A stretch of 64,000 bases of DNA, taken from NCBI RefSeq assembly GCF_022539315.1, contig NC_066316.1, positions 5,037,501-5,101,500 of the forward strand, in the 5' to 3' direction. How positions within the stretch are numbered: the stretch's first letter is position 1; every line of letters begins with the position of its first letter. The stretch is from Serinus canaria (taxonomy: Eukaryota; Chordata; Aves; Passeriformes; Fringillidae). The translations under genes and the position numbers were made by a program. Positions 23,534-34,649 of the stretch are shown piece by piece. The notes beneath the pieces are model-generated. The model was not told where the DNA came from and did no database searches. It saw only the letters and a program-made list of their open reading frames with translations.

Positions 23534-25410
23534 CTAAAAGGGAACAAAGCCGTCACACAAAACTGGAGGCTGAACAACCCCCCCAACCCAAGGGATGCCC
23601 CTTTGCAAAACGTGCACCTTTAAATGCAAAGCCCCCACAGCCTTTTCAACTCAGACTATATTTAAAAGCATGGATCTCATTTGCTCCTCATTTTTCTGCT
23701 CCCCTGCCCAGGCAGCGTGGCCTGTACACAATCTGCTGCAGGGCTTTCATACACATTTATTCATGCCCATCATTTAGAATCCCACAGAACAGCAATAACT
23801 TGTTGGCTCATATTTATTGTATTTATTGCATCCCAACCAGCACCTGTAGCACCCAAGTACTGCTGCTGCCCCCAGACAATGACTCTTTGGGATGTGTTTT
23901 TCACACCCCATCTTACGACTGGCTAGGCTGTTGTAAGGAACCACCCCTGGCAGAATTTCCAGACAGCAGCCCGGCAGGGAAGGCTCCATGCCGGCTGCTC
24001 CAAACGTGGCTTGCCGCACTCTGGGGTTTATTGGAGCAGCGCTGGGCAGCACCTGCAATTAATCCTGCGTGCTCCTAACTGCAGCCCTCAGCAGCAGCAG
24101 CAGCACACTGAGGCTGAAAGCCCTGCAGGAACGGGTGTGGGAATGAATCCTTCACACAATTAACCTGCCCGCCTCTGCCCTTCGCTCAGGCAGCGGCTCA
24201 GTTCCCAGGTAGGAGCTGCTCAGGAAACTTGAATTTTAGGGAACAAAACCTCACCATGTGAGGAGCTGAGATGCTCAAAAGAAACTCAGATGTAACTCCT
24301 GGATTTTGCTGAAAGCTGAAGTGAATTTATTTATATTCCTAAAAATTACTGACCAAACACAGGGAGCAAAAGTGCATCTTTCAGAAACAAAAGGAGTTTT
24401 GTGAGCTACAGCCATGTAATAAATGTGCACAGAGTTGTGATAAAGCACTCCTAAAGGGCATTCTCTATGGAAAAAAAAGGAGAGAAAACAGCAATAATTT
24501 CTTTCTGTGCACTCCCATGATAGATTAAATGATTGCATGCTCCATAACTCTCCTGCTCTCCATAACTAACACGGAGGAGATGTCATTTGTTCAGCAGCTC
24601 TGAAAAGTAACTGTAACTCGGCAAAGATAAAATGGATGGCACAGGAACACCAAAATGGAAGGACTGAACAAAAACCCCATGTGCAGCTTGACCTGTGTGT
24701 GGCACTGGGACTGGGATTTGCAGCAGGTGTCAGAACCACCAGCCTTGACACTGGGCAGACTGGTGTGCATTTTTTGAGGAGAAAAATCCCCTTCAAAACA
24801 GCAGGGGAAAGCTGGCACTGCAGCACAGCCCCCCTCCTGCTCTGCTTCAAGTAACAAGTAAAAATCAGAGGCAGGGAATTGCAAACCCCAGGGACAGGTT
24901 CTGAATTCTGGGATACTCCACTGCAGCCAGGAAAAGATGTTCTGGGAATGTCACCAGATCTCACAGGCTACTGCTGCACGAGGAATAAACACAGCCAAGT
25001 CTTTCTGAGGAGTGCCATTGCTCTTAGAAAGCAGGAATGAACTCATTTCCCTCCCAGACTGTGCTCCCTCAAACACCTGGCTCCACACATCAGTGGCATA
25101 AGGAGACGTTGCAATTTCATTTTTAAAAATCTGGAATCATCACTTTGCAACATCTCAAACTGTACTTTAGGGAAAAACAACAACAACAACAACAACAACA
25201 ACAATAATAATAATAATAATAATAATGTGATTCACAAAACCTCAGGGCTTGGCTTTTTCTTTCATCATCTGTTGAATCAGGGGTACTTCAGACCTGTCCT
25301 ACAACCTGAAATACAGACCCTGATCGAGTTTGCTTCCAGCTCTAGGACATACCAGGAGATTCCTGCACAACAACAGCAAACACCCATGACCAAGTCTTAT
25401 AGGAAGTTAC
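23534..25410 (-). other. KIZ intron of 1.9 kb
   Basis: The AAC/AAT microsatellite at 25,174-25,226 is the only clear feature. The rest is unique. Confidence 0.7.
25174..25226. repeat. Compound (AAC)n(AAT)n microsatellite
   Basis: About nine AAC units run directly into about eight AAT units in a KIZ intron. Confidence 0.95.
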
Positions 25411-25558
25411 TTCCATCTTCCAGATGCTCTCCCAGCCTGTGGTTTCCATGTGAGCCTCCAGCTGCAGGAATTCCCGGCGCAGGGCCTGGTTCCGGTGCAG
25501 GGCCAGCTGCTGCCGTGCTGACACTGCTTCCAGGTGCCTCTGCAGCTTCTGCCTCGCT
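25411..25558 (-). CDS. KIZ: KIZ coding exon, N-terminal coiled coil (148 nt)
   Basis: The acceptor CTTTGCCCTGCAG and donor GGAA/GTAACT bound 148 nt, phase 2 in and phase 0 out. The product has ARQKLQRHLEAVSARQ and RNQALRREFLQLEAHM, a charged heptad-rich helix. The RNQxxLxxFxxxEAH pattern is characteristic of the kizuna coiled coil. Confidence 0.92.
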
Positions 25559-26229
25559 CTGCAGGGCAAAGAACAGGCACTTAAAGGTGTGAAAATAAAC
25601 CAAAAGCATCCATCACAATCACTCTGCCTCAGGCACACACACCAATACTGCGGGGGAGCTGCCCCAGACACCACGAAGGAGAAGACTCGTTCTTCTGCAC
25701 ACCTACATTTATATAAGTATATATGTGCCACTTATCTGCAGGTGTACGCAGGTGCTTTGGTGTTCCAAAGGGTAAACACATTAAAAATCTCCTGTAACTG
25801 TGTTTTAAATGAATTATGTGTCAGTCACTCCTATCCCATTAAATCAAAATGAAAACTAGCAGAGGAATGCGTTCTGAAAGTCACCCAAGCGGGAACAGCG
25901 AAGCTGCGGCTTCACAGCTGCCTAAATCCATGGTGCACCAAGAGGGGCACTGGAAATCCAACCCAGTTCTCTCCCACCTACAAACCAGATTCCCTTTCCT
26001 GATGCCAGGCCTCCTTCCTGATGTGCCTCCAGGGCAGCCACACGGCATTAATGCCAACACAGGGAAATGGGCACCCAGAGATGCCCCTGGCTCACAGCTC
26101 CACTTCAGCCAGGAGGGAAACTGCAACCCAAAGCCCCCAAGATGTTCAGAGAAACTGCAGCTCTAAACCTGTTAGATTAAACCAAATCCAATAAAAACAG
26201 GAAACAAAGTACATGTGATGCTGCCCCAC
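25559..26229 (-). other. KIZ intron (671 bp)
   Basis: This is unique sequence in which I see no further feature. Confidence 0.7.
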
Positions 26230-26268
26230 CTGTCCAGATATTTTTTCTTTAATTTGTATCTGCATTTT
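26230..26268 (-). CDS. KIZ: KIZ coding exon (39 nt), coiled coil
   Basis: A short exon ends with the donor GACAG/GTGGGG and encodes KCRYKLKKKYLD. It enters and leaves in phase 2, in phase with both neighbours. The CRxKLKxxKL-type basic helix is a recognisable kizuna motif. The acceptor could be the GGGGCAG used here or an AAAG six bases upstream. The second choice would insert two residues without changing frame. Confidence 0.8.
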
Positions 26269-26871
26269 CTGCCCCTTTCAGAAGAGGGGTTCCCACAGCA
26301 CCCAGCACTCGGCCCCTGGAGCTTTACAGAACACCTCTGAGGAAAGGCATGGAACATTGGATGACACTTCTCAGTCCTGTCTGGTTGTTGGGACTTTTGG
26401 ACTTTTTTTTTTTTTTTGCTTTGGTTTGCTGTTTAGGGTTTGGGTTTGTTGGGGTTTTTTTGTACAGCCTGTCCATGCAATTTATATTAAATAGACACTG
26501 CAGAAAAAAATCCAAAGAGCAGGACCAGAACCTGGAATATCCCCTAGGGCTTCTTAAGGCTTTCAACCTTCTAAGACCCTGGGATTCTCCAGCATGGACT
26601 AGGCTGTGGTGATTTTGTAAAAACAGGATAAAGCCAACCTGCATGTTGGTTATTCCCAAGATTTTAGTATCCACAGAATGAGGCATTTATGTTACTGCTG
26701 CAGCCCTTTCATCAATAACTTGAAGACATGAATTTTGCATTACTCTTAACATGAATATAAATGTATTATTACTGAAAAACCTTCGAGACAACATTCTAAA
26801 GGCATTCCAAGATAACTAAACCTTTGTCACTAAAATAAAGTAACCCCTAAGAAGCTTTTAAACAGGCTTAC
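26269..26871 (-). other. KIZ intron (603 bp)
   Basis: The intron holds a poly(T) stretch at 26,403-26,418 followed by a T/G-rich stretch to about 26,460. Nothing else is seen. Confidence 0.65.
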
Positions 26872-26934
26872 AGGTGTGGATCAGCCATGGTGTATTCCAT
26901 TCTCTGCCTTCCTAATTCCAGCCTTCTGGCTTCA
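26872..26934 (-). CDS. KIZ: KIZ coding exon (63 nt), start of the coiled coil
   Basis: The acceptor TTGTTTTCTTCCAG and donor CACCT/GTAAGC bound 63 nt, phase 2 in and out. It encodes EARRLELGRQRMEY followed by TMADPHL. The SExxRLxLxxxxxEY pattern matches the start of the kizuna coiled coil. The first codon is split and needs two bases from the previous exon. The 5' neighbour is the problem described for exon 1. Confidence 0.87.
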
Positions 26935-28671
26935 CTGGAAGAAAACAACACACAGTGAGATAAAAGTACTTCACCACCTGAGGTCTTCAAACATCAGAAC
27001 TAAGGGGTTTTGCAGAGCACAGCCCTTGCTGAGCAGAGAGGTCAGATTTGCTGGGAGTTAGTTACAGACTCATCTGCCAGCCCAGCTCTGAACAACTCCA
27101 AACTTTCACCCCTCTCTCTCTGTTCCTCACTGGAGCAAGGTTGCTGGCAAGGGAAGAGATGCCTGAACATCCACATGGGACCCACCAAATCAGCCAGAGA
27201 CCCCAGACAGCCCAGGAAGGGCTCTGAACCCCACAATGGGTAGTTCCCAAGCCCACCCCTCCCCTTCTTGCCCCACAATCCCACAGCAGACTCACTTCCA
27301 TGCAAGGAACAGCTGGCTGGAGCTGTTCCCAGGACAGCTGCCCTGAACCTGCCACAGGGATGGCTTAGAGCACACTCCCAAAACCCCTCCCAGCTCACAG
27401 ATCCCACGTGCCAGCCAAGTATTTTATTCAGGAACTGAACTTGAAAGCAAGCTCATATTTCCCTCCTGGCATCCAAGCCAGGTCCATCCAGAGGCAGGTG
27501 AGCCCCACTTGCAGCACTGCTGCGGGAACAAGTGTCCAGCAGGAATCCTGGTGGTGCTGAGAGCCTGTGGAGCCATCAGAACTGCCCAGAGCAGTGCCAA
27601 ACCACAAAGTCACCCACACCTCTCCCAAAGCCATCCCATAGGGAAGGTGCTTTTGGGAACAGAGTAAAGCTGCCATTATTGGATAGCTCCAAATTGCACC
27701 TGAGGATGAACAACTGTGTCCTGAGGGAAAAACTGAAAATAACCAAGAGAGGCTTCCAGCAGACTCTCACTGCAAACCCCGCCACAAGCAAAGCCAAGTG
27801 CCTCTTCAGAAACAGCATCAGCTTGTCATTAGGCAGCAAAGGGGACATCACACATCCCAACACGTCTTGGCACACTTTTTCGTGGATTTGGGCTCCCCCT
27901 ACACACACAGACACCCCTTCACAATTTCCCTGCAGAGAAGGGAGAGAGGAAAAACCTTTCCTGCCGCTCTTCCTGGAGATCAAGGCGTCCCTTTAAGGCA
28001 TGTGATCCTGGCAGCGCCTGGAGCAGGATTAGGGCTGCGTGTCATGTGCACAATTTAACAGCCACGCTCCATCTGGGATCTCATCCCTTCAATTTCCTCT
28101 TACGCCACGGACAGCCAAGCACACGCAGATTTCAAGATCCTGTTTTTACACTTCTCCAAGTAATTTTCCTGCCTCAGTGGAGAACACCGATATCCTAAGG
28201 GATGAAGAAGCCCGTGGATGTGATCTGATGTGTGCTCTGATCCCGTTTCCCACTCCCCCATCCCGCACACTGCGTTCCTCAGCTCCCCAGAGCCCATTCC
28301 CTCCCCTCCAGCGAGGGTTTTCAGTTTCTTCTCTTGCAGCACCCCACTGGCCAGCCCGCAGCAGCCACTCAGGGATACCCCGGGAAGGTCTCCTGGGGCA
28401 GGCACGGCAAACAAACCCCCGAGCACGGGGCACTGCCAAGTGCGGGCTGGACACGGGCCCGGCGCCAGGAAACAAACCCCGGCCCGCAGAGCCTGAGAGG
28501 CGATTTAAAGTCCAGCCACACGTCCCGGGGTGCTCCCTCGGTCAGGAGCAGAATCTCTGCTGACTGACTTCCCAGCCCCTCCAGAACTTACATATCGAAG
28601 GGGAAAATAAAAAGGATGAGAACAAGGGAGGGAACCGAACCCCACTCACCCCGCGGGAGGACCCGGCTCAC
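26935..28671 (-). other. KIZ first intron region (1.7 kb)
   Basis: This stretch holds the tentative 35-nt exon at 27,956-27,990. Otherwise I see only unique sequence that becomes GC-rich towards the promoter. Confidence 0.6.
27956..27990 (-). CDS. KIZ: Tentative KIZ exon 2 (35 nt)
   Basis: Minus-strand frame GRLDLQEERQE enters in phase 0 and leaves in phase 2, which is just what is needed to join the exon at 28,672 to the exon at 26,934. The joined reading GRLDLQEERQESEARRLEL looks like a continuous charged helix as expected here. The splice sites are weak (acceptor CCTTAAAG with a poor pyrimidine tract, donor AAAG/GTTTTT), so this is offered as a candidate only. Confidence 0.3.
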
Positions 28672-28704
28672 CTGGCGCGGGGCGGCGGGCACGGAGGTGC
28701 CCAT
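28672..28704 (-). CDS. KIZ: KIZ first coding exon
   Basis: ATG at 28,702-28,704 in good context (G at -3 and at +4) opens MGTSVPAAPRQ, ending at a consensus donor CCAG/GTGAGC. The exon lies in the CpG island. An in-frame upstream ATG at 28,903-28,905 would add about 67 Gly/Pro/Ser-rich residues, but it sits inside the promoter X-box motif and has a poor context (C at -3), so I prefer the inner start. The phase 0 exit does not match the phase 2 entry of the exon at 26,934. Either a small exon lies between them or the true start exon is elsewhere. Confidence 0.55.
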
Positions 28705-28744
28705 CCCGGCGGAACCGGTGCCCGGGGGCGGTCTCAGAGGCCCC

Positions 28745-28823
28745 GATCCTGGTGCTGATCCCGGTGCCGTTCCCGATCCCGGTGCCGTTCCCGATCCCGG
28801 CGCCGTTCCCGATCCCGGTGGCC
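28745..28823. repeat. 18-bp tandem repeat in the KIZ 5' region
   Basis: Three full copies of GATCCCGGTGCCGTTCCC (one with a single change) are flanked by partial copies. It lies between the predicted promoter motifs and the start codon, so probably in the 5' UTR. In the frame of the first exon it would encode a PGSGTA repeat. Confidence 0.9.
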
Positions 28824-29379
28824 CCGCGCGGTTTCCGCCGGTGCCCACGTGCGGCTCCCGCCGTGCCCCGCGCGGGACCCCGGAAGTGCCGCCCCGCGTT
28901 GCCATGGGGACGGACGGGCGCGGCCTGCGCCGCCCAGAGGCGCTCTGGAAGCCTTGAAGATTTTTTTCCCCCCCTTTTTTTGTAAATAATTATTTATCGT
29001 CAGCCCATCTCTCACCACCACGTTGTTACCGCAGGTGTTGAGCCCCCGGCTTGGTGCTGGAGGGCACCTGGGGCGACGCAGGATCCATGTCGCTGGAAAA
29101 GGGGGAAATTTGCGAGGCGCCAATCCAAAAAATAACCGGGAGCAGCTGAACAGTTACAGTTGGCTTTGCCGAGTTTATTGTACACCATGGTTTTCAAGGA
29201 AAAAAACCCTGATTTCCCCGTCCTCTGGAGTGCCACTGTGTCCTTCTGGTGCTGTCACCTCTCCAAAATTCATCTTGGAGAAGCCACAGTCAGGCACAGC
29301 CATCTCCAGCCCTGCATCCACATCTCCAGCTGGAGAATGAAAACAGAACGCCCGCCTTTCATTTCCAGATAAAAACTTC

Positions 29380-29620
29380 AATGCCTTTGAAAGGAAGTTG
29401 CCAAATGAGCGCTTAAATTCCAGGGCCCCAATAAAATCTGAATACCGCGGGAATAATTGAAATGAAGGAGAAGCGATACATCAATGGACAAAATTGCGGA
29501 GAGCAGTGAAATGCTTAAGCGTAATTAGGATGGCAATCAGAGTGCAATTAGTGCGAGATCATCACAGTAATTACGCTTCCTTAGAACTTCTGGCCAAGAA
29601 CAGCCACATGAAAGCTCAGC
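29380..29620. promoter_or_regulatory. Enhancer-like block upstream of KIZ
   Basis: Repeat-free sequence with GGGAATAATTGAAATGAAG, GCGTAATTAGGATGG and CAGTAATTACGCTTCC; the last two are near-complementary TAATTA/TAATTAC sites about 60 bp apart. It lies 0.5-0.7 kb beyond the KIZ promoter. Confidence 0.35.
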
Positions 29621-32600
29621 TGGAGCTGGAGGCTCCCGTTGGGGACATGCCCCGGCCTTGGGGGTATCAGGAGCTTTTGGGGTTCCTAGACTGGGTTTGG
29701 TGATCCAGCAGCATTCCTGGTGTTTCCAGCACTTGCAGCCTCCAGCTCAGCCTCATGGATTTAAACACAGAGTGAAGAGCTCAGTGGAATGGATGTAGTG
29801 GCACCCAGCTGCCCCCAAATTATCCTGGCTCCGACCCTGTGTGTCCATCTAAATACCCGGCTCAACAAAGTATGGAGAACACTGGCTTGAGTCAGAGCTT
29901 TCCCATTCCAGGAAGGCCCGGCAGAGCATCTGGGAGCCTTTTAGTACTGCATTCCCAGATAAAGCCCTTGTCACGAAGATTCCCTCCTTTTTCTGTCTGC
30001 TGTAAGCAAAGATGTGTTTTGGAGGTCTCCCTCACACCTTCACAGGAGCCCACGGGTGAAATCTGGCCCTGCTTTCGGAAATATTTGTGCTCGCTGAAAG
30101 AACACCTAAAACAGTGCAAAACTTCCAAGCACCTCCAGCACTGTCTGAAATCCTGAGCCCACTGGAAGCCTTATTCCCAAACTGAAAAAAAACGGGAAGC
30201 CTTATTCCAGTTTTGAGGGTTTGGTGGAAAGGGGCTGATAGTCCCTGACCCGTCGGGCTGCACAGTTTGTCTCCTGGGCAGCCCTGGGAGGTTTTTTTCA
30301 CTATGGACCTCAGGCTGGGTCTTGAGGGTGTTTAAATTGCAGCAGGGCTCAACATCCTGCTGTTTTTTTAAAGGAAAAATAAGGGAATGAGGAGCCTTAG
30401 CCTGGTCCCCCCGATGTACTTCCCACGTTGTTCCGTGTCTCGGTGCTCACCGCAGCCCCTGGGCTCATAACTGACTCAAGAATAATCTCCATCCTCCCAT
30501 CCCTGATAAGGAATGTGGTCCCTTCCCTGAAAGCCTACAAAGAGGAGTGTTCTATTTGTGTTCTCCCTGCAGTACTTCACACTTCTTTTAGATTGTTTTA
30601 ATTTAATTTTGATGTAATCTGATAAGAGCTGTAAAACTGTCAAAGGAAGCCGCCTCCTTCTGTCGCATTAAATACACTTTGAACGAAATGGTGGCTTTGT
30701 CCCCAGTGCTGCCAAACCAAAGCATCTCTTGATTCCAGTGCAGGCATTGATGTGCACTAATCTGAACAGCTTTACACTCTTTTTCATTTAGGGAGGCAGC
30801 CACGTGTCCTTTAGCATCCCACTCTCCTCTGGGAAGTAACCATATCCCACAGAAGCTGCGGGATTGGCCTCACGGAGCTGAGCACTTGGCCACAGGCCTC
30901 TCACCTACCAGAGACCCCTGGCAGGCTTTCCCAGTTTTCCAGGGCAATGGATCCACGTGCTGCACATGCCTGCTGCAGCGATGGGAAGCCCCTCGCTCCC
31001 AGAAAAGTGGGACACTCCTTACAGAGCAGGAATTGTTGGTGTCCGTGGTCGGGTGTCGTGGGACATGCAGCAAGTGGTGTGGGGGGGACAAACTGCCCTG
31101 GAAAGGGACTTGCAGAAACACAGAGATGTGTTAGGTTTTCCCTGCCTGTGCCTGGGTGACCCCTGAGATTCCTCGCCCACAATCCAGGGCAAAGCCAAAT
31201 GCATTTACTTTTCTTTTTGTCAGTGAGACATAGAACACAGGCCCCGGTGGCTGTGTGAGAACATACAGAATTTACATAATGCCCACTACGAGCCCTTTTT
31301 GTTAATGACTCAAGTCCCAAATGCAGAGCACTAATAACACACCAGGAAGCAAAGAGCAGTAACAGCAGTGAGTGATCTCAGCAGAGCAATTGCGAGGATC
31401 CATTTCCTGTCAGTGGCAATGCCTGGGAACAGCAATTAGCGCCTTGAATTTAATGTTCACATTTTAATACATTTAAATGTAAAAAAATGCTTTTATTAAG
31501 TGGTACAGTTCCTCGAAACTTGTTATTACTCGTGTCTGATGCACAAGCAGCGCACACCACGTCTGGCCTCAGATCTGCTGCCTCGGGGAAGGTGACAGAG
31601 TTCCTCCAGCAGGAACCTGGAATGCAGAACACAACGGCTGAGTACACAAAAACCTGGAGACCGCAGCAGTTACAAGCATGTCGTGTTTATTACAAATGTA
31701 AGGGCCTTAGCAAAAGTGACATAATTGAAAAGCCCCTAGGCATGTCACTGTCCGTGGATTTTGAATTAATCCTGGAGAATTGAGATACAAGCACATACCA
31801 CTGATATTAACGAGCCTCAGAAAAGCCACGGCACAGGGAAGGGCTGGTTTAGAGACCATTTTCCAGGACGTCCCATCCTTTTCCAGCCATCTCCAAGAGC
31901 TTTTCCAGTGTCCAGTGCAGCATAGAAGGCTCCATGAGCGGAAGGGAGCAGGTGTGGTAGGAATGACGCTGTTCCTAGGCCAAGCATCCAGAGAGGATGT
32001 CAGGGAGATTTCAGGTCTCAGTCGCTCGTGTGACCAGGCTGTAAACACGAGGAGTCTTCATTCAAGTGTCTGCTGCTGTCTGAAGAGCAAAGAGGAGATT
32101 GACAGTGTTGAGTTTCCCCATCCCTGGAAAAATGAGAACTGAATTAAGGCTTTCTGAGATGTGAGCCCAGAGGCTGAATTCGAACCCGACCACTCACAGC
32201 CAAAGGGCTCAACCCTCATCTTCCCAGAAAGCATCTACACCTCACACTTGTGAGCACCCTATGCCACAGCTCCTTCAACTTCTGTTCCCCAAGCTGAACC
32301 AGCTCTGGTGTATTTCTGTTCAGGAGAGGGTGTTTTGGCTCATTTTGGAATATGTCCTTCAGGCCTGCAGTGACCAGACTGCACAACACACAGCCAAGCT
32401 CAGTGCCACAAGTGCCCCTGGGGGTCCCATGGCTGGGGGCACCAGGGACTGAGCTGCAGCCTGACCCGAGGAGACAGAACCCAGCACAAGGCAAAGCCTG
32501 CCACAGGCACCACGAGCTCCTCTCCTCACAGATGTGGGATGGAGAGCATCCCTCCAGGGGCTCTCAGGACTCCCTGTGCCCGACTGTCCTGCTGCAGTGA

Positions 32601-32999
32601 GGAAAAGGGGAAATGCAGTGAGGAAAAGGGGACACTGCACCCACACCTGTTCCCAGCACACAAGGTCCTACCTTACCTTCAGCGTGCCATCCCCTGCACC
32701 AAGCCATGTTTTTGCCAGGATCCTCTTTCAGGAGAACAGCACCTTCACCACTAAGCTGTGTTCCCTCTGCTGTCCACTCTGCAGCTCCTGCCAGCGGGGC
32801 CAGGGCTTGGCCAGGCCACTCCATCCTGCTCGATCTCAGTGCTTGCTGCTGCTGCTGCTTTAAAGGACACAGATCTATCAGGCAATTTCATTAGTGTTTT
32901 AACAAATGACTGGATTGGTCTCATGTACAGACAGAAAGACTGAAAAAGTTTAGCTTCTACAAGCCATGAAAAATTAAAGGGAAAATATAAAATAACCGG

Positions 33000-33380
33000 G
33001 GAATTCTTTTAACTGAATTAGATATTTTCCTGTCAGTCCGACAGTTCAGAGCCATTGGTTTTGAAGAGCTGCTGCCTGCATTGACAGGGATGAAGCGTTT
33101 GGACAAGGTGAAAAGCCCGGAGGATCCCAGCACCAGGCTCAAAGGGATGTGTCCGGCCCATTGTCTGGTTTGATTAATGAAACCTTTGCACAGAGAGATA
33201 ATGCAATGTTTGCCGTGCCAGGGACGCTGCTGCACAGCACAAATATCCCAACTATGAGGAATATTCAATATGACAACAACAGCAACGAGCCCATCTATGT
33301 GCGACTGGATTCCGCCCAAAAACGCCTCAAATGATATTTGTTTATTTCCTAATTGTCAGCCACTTTGATGCACTCGTGGT
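33000..33380. promoter_or_regulatory. Possible conserved non-coding block
   Basis: Unique sequence with GATAATGCAATGTTTGCC and TGAGGAATATTCAATATG; no ORF or repeat explains it. Confidence 0.25.
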
Positions 33381-34599
33381 CAGGTTCAACAAGTGCTCCA
33401 GGCTCCAAGAGTTTGAAACAAAGGGAGGCACTTGGGCGAGCCGTGTGGGGCCAGGAACTGGGATCTGGCGGCACGGGCAGAGGGGCGCAGCTCTTGGGAC
33501 AGACACACAGACAGGGGTCTGTGGAGGATCTCTGGCCTCCTCACAGCCCAGCATTCAAACACTGCCCACCACCAAGTCTGTGTCTCAGCAGGAACACCTG
33601 CGGGCCAGGAGCAACTCTGGGAAATAAAAGTGAGCAGATCAGCAAAAGGGCCGTGCAGAAGGAGAGCAAGCGTGGAGCTGCGAGCTCACGCCGTAGGGAA
33701 CCCCCAAGCTCCTGCCTGGCCACGGCTTGGCTGCTGCCTCTGTTCCAGTCTCACTTCTGCCAGAGGTCTGGAGCTGAGTGCCCGGACCTGGGAGCACTTT
33801 GAGGAAGCACTGCCTGTGCAGCCAGCCCAGGTTCCACCTGGGGTGAGTCCTGCACCCTGCCTCTCCCAATCCTCCGGTGCTGTGAAATCCAGGTTTGAGT
33901 GCACATGGTATTTTTCACTTCCCACCCCAAACCACCGTGCTGGTTTGCTGTGACTGATTAGGAGTTTTCCCCCTGTCCTGTGCTGTGGATTGTTCTGGTG
34001 GTGAATGAAAGGAGCCACACATATCAACTGTTCATTTGTTTGTAGAAAGCGGGAGAACAAGCACGGGACTATTCAATTAATTAAGCTGTGTCTGCTCAGA
34101 GCTCAGCACCCCTGGGCCCTGCACTCCACTCAAAACACACCAGACAGAAATAGGAACCTGAGGCTGAAGCTGACAAAAAGGCTTGAGCAGAGATGGAAAA
34201 ATCCTCCAACAGCACATTTTGACAGTGCTCAAAACCACGTTCTAACATACCTGCGAGGCAGCATGCGGTGGACACACAGGTAGGCAAAGACTGGGGCTCA
34301 CTTCCAGGCTTCAGGTTCCAAATGCTTTGCCCGTTTGCAGACACACAAACCACACCAGCCTCTCCTGGCGGCCCGGGGGGTGACCTGTGCCCTGTTCTCA
34401 TCAGGACCTGACCCGAGAGAGGCGCCTGACACCGAGCATTCTCCTCCTGCTGCTCCCCGCAGCGTCCGCGCTAGTTCAGCACAGCAACCTCCCGCTGTTA
34501 CGGGTCCAGGGCAAACCCTGGCCCCCGGGAGCACAGAGCTGTCCCAGCCGTGACACTCCTGAGCGCCCCAGCTCGGAGTCTCGCTCCCTCAATACTCGC

Positions 34600-34643
34600 T
34601 TTTTTTTTTTTTTCTTTCTTTTCTTTTTTTTTTTTTTTTTTTC
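34600..34643. repeat. Poly(T) tract next to a CpG island
   Basis: About 44 bp of almost pure T with four C interruptions ends directly at the left edge of the CpG island. Confidence 0.95.
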
Positions 34644-34649
34644 CCAGGA

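Larger units (their letters stand above)
17..28870 (-). other. KIZ: KIZ gene (kizuna centrosomal protein), 3' end cut in the UTR by the window edge
   Basis: This is a split gene of 14 supported coding exons plus one tentative exon. Known role of the family: kizuna is a PLK1 substrate at the centrosome that keeps pericentriolar material intact when spindle forces act; it is also found at the photoreceptor basal body, and human loss causes rod-cone dystrophy. Seen here: an N-terminal coiled-coil region spread over exons at 26,872, 26,230 and 25,411, an acidic and Ser-rich middle, a helical C-terminal half (15,209 to 12,452), and an acidic tail ending in DDFDDFYD. I recognise the family from the tail (ESDDSSSELEAALRP), the LREALPGECG block and the coiled-coil motifs. 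Exon phases agree at every junction below 26,934. The model gives about 580 residues, shorter than the roughly 670 of mammalian kizuna, so middle exons may be missing from the model or from the bird gene. The 3' UTR lies left of position 17, outside the window. Confidence 0.88.
28620..28930 (-). promoter_or_regulatory. KIZ CpG-island promoter with ETS, E-box and RFX X-box motifs
   Basis: This is a CG-dense stretch with a consensus minus-strand donor at its inner edge. It holds CACGTG at 28,846-28,851, the ETS core CCGGAAGT at 28,880-28,887 and GTTGCCATGGGGAC at 28,898-28,911, which matches the RFX palindrome at 12 of 14 positions. No TATA box is seen. Transcription probably starts between about 28,710 and 28,890 and runs leftwards. 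Confidence 0.75.
28931..34400. other. Intergenic region upstream of KIZ
   Basis: No supported gene. 29,380-29,620 and 33,000-33,380 have enhancer-like composition and are listed separately. 32,583-32,640 holds a two-copy repeat of about 21 bp (GTGAGGAAAAGGGG core). No transposon is recognised. Confidence 0.6.

Noticed and set aside
26349..26612. ORF with a Phe run and KKSKEQDQNLEY
   Set aside because: Plus strand, opposite to KIZ, driven by a poly(T) stretch, with no supporting splice sites.
26935..27005. Candidate start segment MFEDL with a GTGGTG donor just upstream of the exon at 26,934
   Set aside because: The phase would fit, but the intron would be only about 49 bp, too short for vertebrate splicing.
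28588..28905. Start of KIZ at the upstream ATG (28,903-28,905)
   Set aside because: That ATG is inside the X-box motif, has a weak context, and would add a repeat-derived Gly/Pro/Ser/Thr leader. The inner ATG is preferred.
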